A stretch of 64,000 nucleotides of DNA from Chryseobacterium sp. Marseille-Q5410. GTDB lineage: Bacteria > Bacteroidota > Bacteroidia > Flavobacteriales > Weeksellaceae. The stretch spans positions 620,001 to 684,000 of the forward strand of contig CAMPOT010000001.1 of the NCBI GenBank assembly GCA_946892665.1, written 5' to 3'. The position numbers and the translations under genes are program-made. This document shows, piece by piece, positions 17,122 to 24,034 of the stretch; position 1 is the stretch's first letter; each line of letters opens with the position of its first letter. The notes below the pieces were generated by a model that worked only from the letters and a program-made list of their open reading frames with translations, made no database searches and was not told the DNA's origin.

Positions 17122-17277
17122 ATGGAACCATCGAAAAAAAACAAACCTGCATCAATAGTCATTATAGGAATTGCAGCTATAGTTATTGCAATTATTTCTT
17201 ATTTTATATTACTTTCCTTTTTCCCTGAGTTGTTTCAAGACTTGCCTACCGGAGAACAGCAACCTATCACAGAATAA
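17122..17277 (+). CDS. Small single-pass membrane protein (51 aa)
   Basis: The ATG at 17122 opens a 51-residue frame: a basic N-terminus (MEPSKKNKPAS), one strongly hydrophobic helix of about 24 residues (IVIIGIAAIVIAIISYFILL) and a short acidic tail ending LPTGEQQPITE. This is the layout of small inner-membrane proteins with the N-terminus inside. A good terminator follows 53 nt after the stop, which supports expression. I do not recognise a named family, and the function is unknown. It sits just after the xseA remnant and faces the PA2169-type gene. Confidence 0.55.
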   Translation: MEPSKKNKPASIVIIGIAAIVIAIISYFILLSFFPELFQDLPTGEQQPITE

Positions 17278-17330
17278 ATAAATTTTTATACTGAGAACTG
17301 CACAAGTTGACAGTTTTTAGTCATAATAAA

Positions 17331-17358
17331 GCCGTCCCAGTTGAATAGGACGGCTTTT
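17331..17358 (+). terminator. Bidirectional terminator
   Basis: GCCGTCC (17331-17337) and GGACGGC (17348-17354) form a 7-bp GC-rich stem with a 10-nt loop, preceded by A and followed by TTTTT. It lies between two convergent genes (small membrane protein on plus, PA2169-type on minus) and can serve both. Confidence 0.85.
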
Positions 17359-17392
17359 TAAATAATAGGTGAAAGAATAAAAATCAGATTCG

Positions 17393-17842
17393 TTAGTCGT
17401 GTCGATTTTCTAAATTTTTAAATTTCTCATAAGATGCTTTTAAACTGTGAAGTTGATCCTGAACTACTCTCGAACTTTCAGGGCATAAATCACCGCTGTC
17501 CAAAGCCTTTTCGTAAGCTTCAATAGCTGCATTTTCGCCGAAGGTAACATTTTCTAAAGTTGATTCTGCATTATCGCTAGAAAAAGCATTTTTCACATCT
17601 ATCCAAGTACGGTGTAACCCTCCTGCTACGGTAGTTGAATCATCTGCATCTCCATTTCTTTCAGCGATTAAACTCTTCAATTCCAGTCTCATTTTTTGTG
17701 ACTGATCAACCATATTGGTATAATCTGATTTAAGATTAGGATATTTTTCCCACACCTTGTCTTCAACTTTGTTGAAACCTTCAATTCGATCATTTGTGAT
17801 TTGTAAAAGATCGTTCAATGTTGATACTGTTGGATTGTTCAT
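17393..17842 (-). CDS. PA2169-family four-helix-bundle protein (DUF2383)
   Basis: The 149-residue protein is all-helical and matches the DUF2383 / PA2169 family. It has LNDLLQITNDRIEGFNKVED in helix one, MRLELKSLIAERNGD in the middle, AGGLHRTWIDVKNAF, and ENAAIEAYEKALD in the last ferritin-like repeat. Such proteins are ferritin-like bundles of unknown biochemical role that accumulate in stress-related gene sets with YghA-type dehydrogenases, as seen here. It is a single gene on the minus strand with its own terminator downstream. No metal-ligand claim can be made from sequence alone. Confidence 0.88.
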   Translation of the reverse strand: MNNPTVSTLNDLLQITNDRIEGFNKVEDKVWEKYPNLKSDYTNMVDQSQKMRLELKSLIAERNGDADDSTTVAGGLHRTWIDVKNAFSSDNAESTLENVTFGENAAIEAYEKALDSGDLCPESSRVVQDQLHSLKASYEKFKNLENRHD

Positions 17843-18056
17843 AATATTTTATTTTTTGGTTACCTATAAGGAATCAATGGGTATGCCATCAAATTATAAA
17901 ATCTGTTAAATTTATATTAAGATTAATAAGATTAAAATGAAAAAAAAGAATTATTGGTAAAAAAATTGTACTTAGGAGTAAATTACTAGATGGTAGTATA
18001 TCCTATTTTTTACTTATAATAAATAGAAAAGATCCTTACTCCGTTAAATAAATTTT

Positions 18057-18502
18057 ATGAAAAAAGCGTTTCCCTCTCTTTTCACTTTTTTTAAATTAAC
18101 TTTAATTGAAATTGCTGCCGGAGTAATTTTAATTATACCCCTAAAAATACTTTATAAATTAACAGGCAATACAGCTTACATTTTACTTTTTAATTTCGAT
18201 TATGTCCCCGTTCTAAATCAGTTAAGACCGATTTGGTTATTCGGTTATATTTTCCATTTTACCACCTGTATTTGTAGTGTTATTGGACTTTATTATATTT
18301 TGAAATATTTGAAGAAGCAACTTTCACTCTTCGACTATATAGCGGTCTACACCGTTGGGGGGAGGAGCACTATTTTTTTTACTTGCCTTTCAGTTAAGCC
18401 TCCTGAAATGATTTCACTACTTGGTTGTAGTGGACAGTTGCGCATGGAATTTTCGGTTTTGCAGTGGATCTTTTAGTGAAGAAGTTTATAAAAGCAACAT
18501 AA
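18057..18502 (+). pseudogene. Frameshifted small membrane protein gene
   Basis: The first ~100 codons encode a polytopic membrane protein (IEIAAGVILIIPLKILYKL; PIWLFGYIFHFTTCICSVIG; LFDYIAVYTVGG). At the G-run near 18356-18361 the frame is lost. Skipping one base restores GALFFLLAFQLSLLK, and skipping another after the AAA restores DFTTWL, a TAG stop, then WTVAHGIFGFAVDLLVKKFI and a TAA at 18500-18502. Two single-base insertions plus one nonsense codon account exactly for the frame difference. This is either a decayed gene or a set of sequencing errors. I do not recognise the family. Confidence 0.6.
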
Positions 18503-18544
18503 TTAGAAAATTTGGATTAGTAATACATTTTGAAAATAAAAATT

Positions 18545-19408
18545 ATGGAAAAAAAAAGTAAAAAAAAGCTCCGGCCAGAGCAGAAACAAAGGCGACCCGG
18601 ATTAGAAGATAATATGAGGCCTATACCTGAGACTGCTCCGCTAAAAAATTCAGCAATTGGAAAGTTAAAAGGTAAGACTGCACTAATAACGGGTGGCGAC
18701 AGCGGAATTGGTAAAGCAGTTGCGCTTTTATTTGCAAAAGAAGGTGCTCATATTGCAATAGCTTATCTCAGCGAAACAAAGGAAGCAAAGCAAACCCAGA
18801 AGCTTGTGAAGCAATATGGTGTAAACTGTCTTATTATAAAGGGCAATCTTTCTAAAGAAGAAAATTGTAAAAAGGTTGTGAAAAAGATGGTAGATGAATT
18901 TGAACGTATTGATATTGTTGTAAATAATGTAGGGCTTCATTGGGAATGTGATTCAATCGAGAAAATTAGCAGTAAACAGTTATTAAAAACCTTTGAAAAT
19001 AATTTTTTCTCCTATTTTTGGATTACAAAATATGCACTTCCTTACCTTAAAAAAGGAAGCACTATCATCAATACGTCGTCGGTAACTGCATATAGAGGTA
19101 GTCCAAGCCTTCTCGATTATTCCGCGACCAAGGGTGCAATTATTTCCTTTACCAGAAGTCTTTCCTTGCAACTTATTGATAAAGGTATTCGCGTAAATGC
19201 CGTTGCACCTGGTCCAATTTGGACTCCGTTGATTGTCTCATCTTTTGACGCAAAGAAAAATTCAGAATTTGGAAGTGATTCACCCATGGAACGTGCGGGA
19301 ATGCCAAATGAAGTTGCTCCTTCCTATCTATTTCTTGCCAGTGAAGATTCTAGTTACATTAATGGTCAAGTGCTTCATCCCAATGGTGGAGAAATTATTA
19401 ATGGTTAA
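18545..19408 (+). CDS. YghA-like SDR family oxidoreductase
   Basis: The ATG at 18545 (MEKKSKKKLRPEQ) is preferred over a TTG at 18530 and gives 287 residues. A basic N-terminal extension reading QKQRRPGLEDNMRPIPE precedes the SDR fold, as in YghA and general stress protein 39. The cofactor motif is TGGDSGIGKAVA (about residue 50), NNVG follows, and the catalytic residues are in NTSSVTAYRG and DYSATKGA (YxxxK). It should reduce a carbonyl substrate with NAD(P)H in the cytoplasm, with unknown physiological substrate. It stands next to PA2169-type and alcohol dehydrogenase genes, an arrangement typical of stress gene sets. Confidence 0.9.
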   Translation: MEKKSKKKLRPEQKQRRPGLEDNMRPIPETAPLKNSAIGKLKGKTALITGGDSGIGKAVALLFAKEGAHIAIAYLSETKEAKQTQKLVKQYGVNCLIIKGNLSKEENCKKVVKKMVDEFERIDIVVNNVGLHWECDSIEKISSKQLLKTFENNFFSYFWITKYALPYLKKGSTIINTSSVTAYRGSPSLLDYSATKGAIISFTRSLSLQLIDKGIRVNAVAPGPIWTPLIVSSFDAKKNSEFGSDSPMERAGMPNEVAPSYLFLASEDSSYINGQVLHPNGGEIING

Positions 19409-19507
19409 TTCAAAAGTAAGAGTTATGTAGTTATGTTTTGGTAATTTGATATAAATTATAACAAACTAAATTTTATAATTGTTATAAAACATATCTGCAT
19501 TTGTACC

Positions 19508-19789
19508 ATGAAACTGCGTGCAATAATTAGAGAAACAATTGAACCAAAACAAGGCAAACTTCCGCAATCGGTCATTGTAGAATTTCTTGGTGACAAAGAA
19601 AAACAGCATTTTGAAGTACTTTTTTATGATTTGGATCCCTATTATCTCAAAATACGAAAATGGGATAGTTGGGAATTAACCATAAAATGGAAAAGTGAAA
19701 TTTTTGTAGATTCAAAAACAAAAGCTAAATCATATTTCACGTATTTGGTTTGCAGTAATGCGCTTCCAATACATCAAATGGAAAAATAG
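19508..19789 (+). CDS. Hypothetical 93-residue protein
   Basis: The protein is soluble and beta-rich (MKLRAIIRETIEPKQGKLPQ; HFEVLFYDLDPYYLKIRKWD; KAKSYFTYLVCSNALP) with no signal peptide and no motif that I can name. Strand spacing would fit a small OB-like barrel, but this is only an impression. It ends where a SRAP-like fragment begins in another frame (19786), so its own 3' end may have been created by that junction. It could therefore be a truncated gene. Confidence 0.45.
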   Translation: MKLRAIIRETIEPKQGKLPQSVIVEFLGDKEKQHFEVLFYDLDPYYLKIRKWDSWELTIKWKSEIFVDSKTKAKSYFTYLVCSNALPIHQMEK

Positions 19790-20052
19790 ATTGCGACCAT
19801 TTTTATATTGCAGCTTTTTACGATATATGGGATAATAAGGAAACAGGTTTTGGGTTAGTAACAACAATTTCAAATTCATTAATGAGCGTAGTTCATAATT
19901 CTAAACTCAGAATGCCTCTTTGTCTTGATGCAAAAATGGCTGATAGATTTTTAAATGACGAACCCATAGAAGAATTTACATTTCCTACCTTTGATCCAAA
20001 GTTGGTGGCTGTAAATTTAGAGCCCAATAAAATACCACAAACCTTATTTTAA
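19786..20052 (+). pseudogene. C-terminal fragment of a SRAP (YedK/HMCES-like) protein
   Basis: In this frame the sequence reads YIAAFYDIWDNKETGFG, then LVTTISNSLMSVVHNSKLRM and PLCLDAKMADRFLND, ending at a TAA. It corresponds to the C-terminal half of SOS response-associated peptidases: the GLWxxW-like segment, the TT...A/SN..M...HN.....RMP core and the tail. The N-terminal catalytic Cys2 and the DNA-binding part are absent, and there is no start codon. SRAP proteins crosslink to abasic sites in single-stranded DNA; this piece cannot do so. The RMPV motif reads RMPL. Confidence 0.65.
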
Positions 20053-20099
20053 TGGTAAAGATTAATTTTGTAATCAGTGATATTTAGTAAGTAAATTTT

Positions 20100-20285
20100 G
20101 ATGAAGAGTATTTTGACGATCCTGATCGTACGGAGTTATACCTTTATTTTTTTGCAATGGTAGATGAAGAAATTTTTAGTTTTCTAAATCAGGTTTATTT
20201 TCTTTACGAACATAGAGATCTTATGAAAGAATTAGTACAGGATAAAATAGAATATCTTACTAAAATTAAAGGAGTTAGATTTTAA
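20100..20285 (+). pseudogene. Short coding remnant, unknown family
   Basis: An open frame without a start at its beginning reads DEEYFDDPDRTELYLYFFAM, then VDEEIFSFLNQVYFLYEHRD and LVQDKIEYLTKIKGVRF before a TAA at 20283-20285. An internal ATG at 20156 would give a 42-residue peptide. The composition is protein-like, and it follows the SRAP fragment directly, so it is probably part of the same eroded segment. I cannot assign a family. Confidence 0.35.
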
Positions 20286-20346
20286 TGACTGATTTATATA
20301 AATTGGAGCAATAATTCTCTCCTATTTGATATCGCGTATAAGAAAA

Positions 20347-20371
20347 GCCCTGCTAAAAGCAGGGCTTTGTT
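20347..20371 (-). terminator. Terminator of the alcohol dehydrogenase gene
   Basis: GCCCTGC (20347-20353) and GCAGGGC (20359-20365) form a perfect 7-bp stem with a 5-nt loop. A-rich sequence on one side and T-rich on the other make it usable in both directions. It lies 21 nt after the dehydrogenase stop. Confidence 0.85.
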
Positions 20372-20385
20372 TAATTATTTTTTAT

Positions 20386-21552
20386 TTAGATCCATGGATC
20401 TAAAACCACCTTTACACAGCCATCCTCTTTTTTGTCAAAGATGTCGTAACCTTTAGCTACTTCGTCTATTGACAGTCGATGTGTGATAATATCGTCTAGG
20501 ACTACTTTTCCATCGTTTACATACCCTATTAATTCATCGATAATGGCATGTACGGGACACTGTCCAGCCTGTATTCTTAATCCTTTATCGAATATTTGAC
20601 CGACTTTAAAATTATCATAATTGTAGGGGTAAACTCCAAGAATGGAAACCTTACCGCCTCTGCGAACTGCACTCATACAAGCTTCTATCACTTTAATTGA
20701 ACCTTTCTCCAAGTTAATAACAGCTTTTGCTTTATCTATTAGATTTCGATCTGGCTCGAATCCCACAGCATCAATACATAAATCTGCACCACGACCATGG
20801 GTCATGCTTCGTATGTGTTCAATTACCTCTTTACCATCTTTCCACAAAATCGTTTCACACCCAGTTAATCTTTTAATTTGGTCTAAGCGATATTGTTGAG
20901 TATCCACTACAATAACCTGCCCGGCATTTTTTAGAATAGCACTTTTTGCGGCCATACTTCCTACGGGTCCTGCACCAAATATTGCTACGGTTTCACCGCC
21001 TTTTAATTCTCCCCACATTACCCCAGTATACCCTGTTGGAAATATATCTGTTAAGAATAATGCTTGAGCATCCGTTAAATTATCTGGAACTACTCGTGGG
21101 CCGAAGTCTCCATATGGAACTCGTACATATTGTGCTTGCCCGCCATCATAACCCCCGTACAAATCGGTGTAACCAAACATTCCACCACCTTTTTCGGTCA
21201 TTATTCCACCTTCAGGTCCATAATTTTCTTCATTACTATGCTCGCAAGCCCCAGGAAGATCGTGATTACAAAAATAACAGCATCCACATGCTACTGGGAA
21301 AGGAACAACAACACGATCACCCACCTTTAATTTAGTCACTTCGCTACCGATCTCTTCGACTATCCCCATAAATTCGTGACCCATTGTCATTGGTCTTGGT
21401 TGAGGAATACCTCCGGAATACATATGAAGATCACTTCCGCAAATTGCTGTAGATGTTACTTTCAAGATTATGTCAGAGGGCTCTTTAATTTTTGGATCGT
21501 CTACCGTATCACAAGTTATTTTTCCGGGACTGTGAAAAACTGCTGCTTTCAT
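20386..21552 (-). CDS. Zinc-dependent alcohol dehydrogenase, formaldehyde-dehydrogenase-like
   Basis: The ATG at 21550-21552 (MKAAVFHSPGKI) gives 388 residues. Zinc-ADH features are all present: the catalytic Cys and Ser in AICGSDLHMYSG, the GHEFMGIVEEIG signature, the structural-zinc cysteines in CGCCYFCNHDLPGACEH and the Rossmann motif VAIFGAGPVGSMAA. The long insert and the spacing resemble the glutathione-independent formaldehyde dehydrogenase-like subfamily, so it may detoxify small aldehydes, which is an inference. It is transcribed alone on the minus strand and ends at a strong terminator. It completes the group of stress-type oxidoreductases in this region. Confidence 0.9.
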   Translation of the reverse strand: MKAAVFHSPGKITCDTVDDPKIKEPSDIILKVTSTAICGSDLHMYSGGIPQPRPMTMGHEFMGIVEEIGSEVTKLKVGDRVVVPFPVACGCCYFCNHDLPGACEHSNEENYGPEGGIMTEKGGGMFGYTDLYGGYDGGQAQYVRVPYGDFGPRVVPDNLTDAQALFLTDIFPTGYTGVMWGELKGGETVAIFGAGPVGSMAAKSAILKNAGQVIVVDTQQYRLDQIKRLTGCETILWKDGKEVIEHIRSMTHGRGADLCIDAVGFEPDRNLIDKAKAVINLEKGSIKVIEACMSAVRRGGKVSILGVYPYNYDNFKVGQIFDKGLRIQAGQCPVHAIIDELIGYVNDGKVVLDDIITHRLSIDEVAKGYDIFDKKEDGCVKVVLDPWI

Positions 21553-22618
21553 AATTTTCAATTTTTAAGTTATATTTAATTCTATCAAAAATATTGCCAC
21601 TTATTTAATGATTATAAATAAAACTGTTCTTTATTTTAATATTACGTTTGTAAATACAAATAATATTAAAAATTAAAAATCTGAAACATTACATTGAACC
21701 CTGTCGGAAACATTCCATTTATTCAGACTTTTAATTTTATTTTTCACTCAGTATTCTATTTTTTTTCACGCTTCAAAACCATTTCCCTGTCGCTTTGCTA
21801 TCGGTCAATTCTTTCTCAGCGAAAAATAAAATATTTTCGGAAAAAGTGCCACCGCTTTGCCCACGCTTAAAAAAATTGCAGATTTAAAAAAGCAATAAAT
21901 CTAAAACATTCTAATTCCCGCCATTTATTTAGACCTATTGCTTTTATTTTTCACTACCTATACTATTTTCTTTACGTTTCAAAACCATTTCCATGTCGCT
22001 TTGCTATCGGTCAATTCTTTTTCAACTAAAAATAATATAGGTTCGGAAAAAAATTAAATCGCAATTTTTCTTGCCACTACTTTGCCCGAGCTCTTCCATA
22101 TTGAATTTCTGTTTTGTTAGAAAAATTTTCTACTGACTGAAAAGTTATTTATAGCGTTTTAGAGCATTCCAAAAAAACGTAGAAATCATCTACTTTTCTT
22201 TCATCCCATTTCTGGTGTTTTTCTGTATGCAAAATTAAAAATAGAAGTCTCCCTAAAAAAATGAATTTGGGAATTCATCAATATTTACGCTTCCATTAAT
22301 TTAAATATTGACGAACCCACCTAAACCCTTCGGGCAAATTCATTTCCAGCTTCCACGTTGTTTTAGTTTTAGAAATTATTCCTTTTTTAAAGTCATTTAG
22401 CAAAGAAAAAGACACCTCAATTATACGAATAAAGATAAAAGCGCTGCGTTCATTTATATTACAAAATTCCAAAAGTGCCTTTGTCAAAAACAATTGGTTT
22501 TAGCAAAAGCATTAAATTAACGGAGGCAGTTTCGAAAATTTATTTCTGGTATTAATCATTGAAATATCGTTGTGCATATTAGAATATCATATAATAAAAA
22601 AAAAGTTTTTAAGCTTTT
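21553..22618. other. Long gene-poor stretch at the right end of the accessory region
   Basis: Over 1 kb holds no gene that I trust. It includes a two-copy direct repeat (21772-21814 and 21978-22020) embedded in longer, weaker similarity. It also has a 65-codon minus-strand frame (22296-22493) that I could not assign. The base composition is low-GC and the sequence looks eroded. Confidence 0.5.
21772..22020. repeat. Two-copy direct repeat, 43 bp core, 206 bp apart
   Basis: The core TTCAAAACCATTTCC followed by TGTCGCTTTGCTATCGGTCA occurs at 21772-21814 and again at 21978-22020 with a single mismatch. Flanks (TTTTATTTTTCACT before, AAAAATAA after) are similar too, so the duplicated unit is probably 100 bp or more and partly diverged. 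No ORF explains it. Confidence 0.75.
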
Positions 22619-22642
22619 AAATGGCTGTAAAAATGGCTGTAA
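22619..22642. repeat. Perfect tandem 12-bp repeat beside tRNA-Gln
   Basis: AAATGGCTGTAA occurs twice without a gap, at 22619-22630 and 22631-22642, some 35 bp from the 3' end of tRNA-Gln. Short direct repeats of this kind beside a tRNA can be integrase-binding sites. No integrase gene remains here, so the meaning is inferred. Confidence 0.6.
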
Positions 22643-22650
22643 ATAATAAA

Positions 22651-22671
22651 ACCACCTGAAAATCAGGTGGT
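22651..22671 (-). terminator. Terminator of tRNA-Gln
   Basis: ACCACCTGA and TCAGGTGGT form a perfect 9-bp stem with an AAA loop, 4 nt after the tRNA 3' end, followed on the minus strand by TTTTATTATT. Confidence 0.85.
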
Positions 22672-22675
22672 TTTG

Positions 22676-22746
22676 TAGACCCACAGGGATTCGAACCCCG
22701 ACAGGCGGTACCAAAAACCGAAGTGCTACCGTTACACCATGGGTCT
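22676..22746 (-). tRNA. tRNA-Gln (anticodon TTG)
   Basis: On the minus strand a 71-nt cloverleaf can be drawn. The acceptor stem is AGACCCA with TGGGTCT, the discriminator is A, the D arm contains GGTGTAACGG, and the T arm GGGTTCGAATCCC is perfect. The seven-base anticodon loop TTTTGGT has TTG at positions 34-36, which reads CAA/CAG. CCA is not encoded. The gene is followed by its own terminator. It lies at the boundary between the accessory region and the recA block, with its 3' end pointing to the accessory side. Confidence 0.93.
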
Positions 22747-22894
22747 GTCTTTATTTTGGTGGTGCAAATCTAAAAAATATTTTCTTATCGAACAAAACTT
22801 TTTAAAAAATAATTTAAAAAAAATTAATTTTTCATTTTTTCAGTGGCTTCTATAAAATTTTATTTCCGTATTTTTGAACAAATATTTTTTACAA

Positions 22895-23896
22895 ATGAGC
22901 AGTACTGACGATAAGAAAAAAGCACTCGCACTAGTGCTTGAAAAACTAGATAAAACCTACGGTAAAGGAACCGTAATGACTTTGGGAGATGCTTCTGTGG
23001 ATAGCTCCATCGAAGTGATTCCTTCAGGTTCTTTGGGACTCGACCTTGCTTTAGGCGTGGGTGGCTACCCAAGAGGTAGAGTAATCGAAATCTACGGACC
23101 GGAATCTTCTGGTAAAACAACTTTAACCCTGCACGCGATTGCAGAAGCGCAAAAAACGGGAGGAATCGCTGCTTTTATCGATGCGGAACACGCTTTCGAT
23201 AGACATTATGCTGCGAAACTGGGAATCAATTTGGATGATTTGATCATTTCCCAACCTGACAATGGTGAACAAGCTTTGGAAATCGCCGATAATTTAATCC
23301 GTTCCGGCGCTGTGGACATCGTGGTAATCGATTCCGTAGCCGCTCTTACACCTAAAGCGGAAATCGAAGGCGAAATGGGAGATTCCAAAATGGGATTACA
23401 CGCAAGATTGATGTCTCAAGCTTTAAGAAAATTAACTGCAACCATTTCTAAAACAAAATGTACCGTGATTTTCATTAACCAGTTAAGAGAAAAAATCGGC
23501 GTAATGTTCGGCAATCCGGAGACTACAACCGGTGGAAATGCCCTTAAATTCTATGCTTCGGTGAGAATTGATATTAGAAAAGCAAGTGCACCAATCAAAA
23601 CCGGTGACGAAGCTGTTGGTAGCCGGGTGAAGGTGAAAATCGTGAAGAATAAAGTAGCTCCTCCTTTTAAAATGGCTGAATTCGACATCATGTATGGTGA
23701 AGGCGTATCGAAAGTAGGCGAAATTTTGGATATGGCCGTGGAAACCGGAGTGGTGAAGAAAAGTGGCTCTTGGTTCAGTTATGAAGAAACCAAGCTGGGG
23801 CAAGGTCGTGATGCCGTTCGTGATATGTTGAAAGACAATCCGGAACTTGCAGAAGAACTGGAAGCTAAGATTAAAGAAGCGCTATTGAATAAATAA
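22895..23896 (+). CDS. recA: Recombinase RecA
   Basis: The ATG at 22895 ([20 protein letters not shown]) is the family-like start; an in-frame TTG at 22874 is less likely. The 333-residue protein has the Walker A motif GPESSGKT (residues 68-75), the VVIDSVAAL Walker B strand, the L1/L2 DNA-binding loops ([30 protein letters not shown]) and a C-terminal helical domain. RecA forms filaments on single-stranded DNA for strand exchange and triggers LexA self-cleavage where present. The gene stands alone with a terminator behind it. I see no clear LexA box, which would differ in this phylum anyway. Confidence 0.98.
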   Translation: MSSTDDKKKALALVLEKLDKTYGKGTVMTLGDASVDSSIEVIPSGSLGLDLALGVGGYPRGRVIEIYGPESSGKTTLTLHAIAEAQKTGGIAAFIDAEHAFDRHYAAKLGINLDDLIISQPDNGEQALEIADNLIRSGAVDIVVIDSVAALTPKAEIEGEMGDSKMGLHARLMSQALRKLTATISKTKCTVIFINQLREKIGVMFGNPETTTGGNALKFYASVRIDIRKASAPIKTGDEAVGSRVKVKIVKNKVAPPFKMAEFDIMYGEGVSKVGEILDMAVETGVVKKSGSWFSYEETKLGQGRDAVRDMLKDNPELAEELEAKIKEALLNK

Positions 23897-23917
23897 TAAA
23901 CGCAAATTACTACAGAA

Positions 23918-23942
23918 GGCAGCCGTTGGGTTGCCTTTTTTT
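23918..23942 (+). terminator. recA terminator
   Basis: A hairpin with GGCA (23918-23921) and TGCC (23932-23935), extended by GC-rich inner bases, is followed by a run of seven T, 21 nt after the recA stop. Confidence 0.7.
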
Positions 23943-24034
23943 ATACCTGATTTTCAGAAAAAATGCCAAATTGTCATGTTCTTTTTCATGGTATTTTTTT
24001 TGAAATTGTACTTTAAATTTAAATCTAAAAAATT

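Noticed and set aside
17281-17330. Small RNA between the 51-residue membrane protein and its terminator
   Set aside because: The stretch is only a short AT-rich 3' leader with no structure besides the terminator.
22296-22493. 65-codon minus-strand frame, possible gene remnant
   Set aside because: It contains a protein-like stretch (MNLPEGFRWVRQYLN) but no family I recognise, no gene-like context and no clear start; too weak to call.
22676-22746. Attachment-site duplication of the tRNA-Gln 3' end
   Set aside because: I looked for a second copy of the T-arm and acceptor sequence near the left edge of the accessory region (9.3-9.6 kb) and did not see one.
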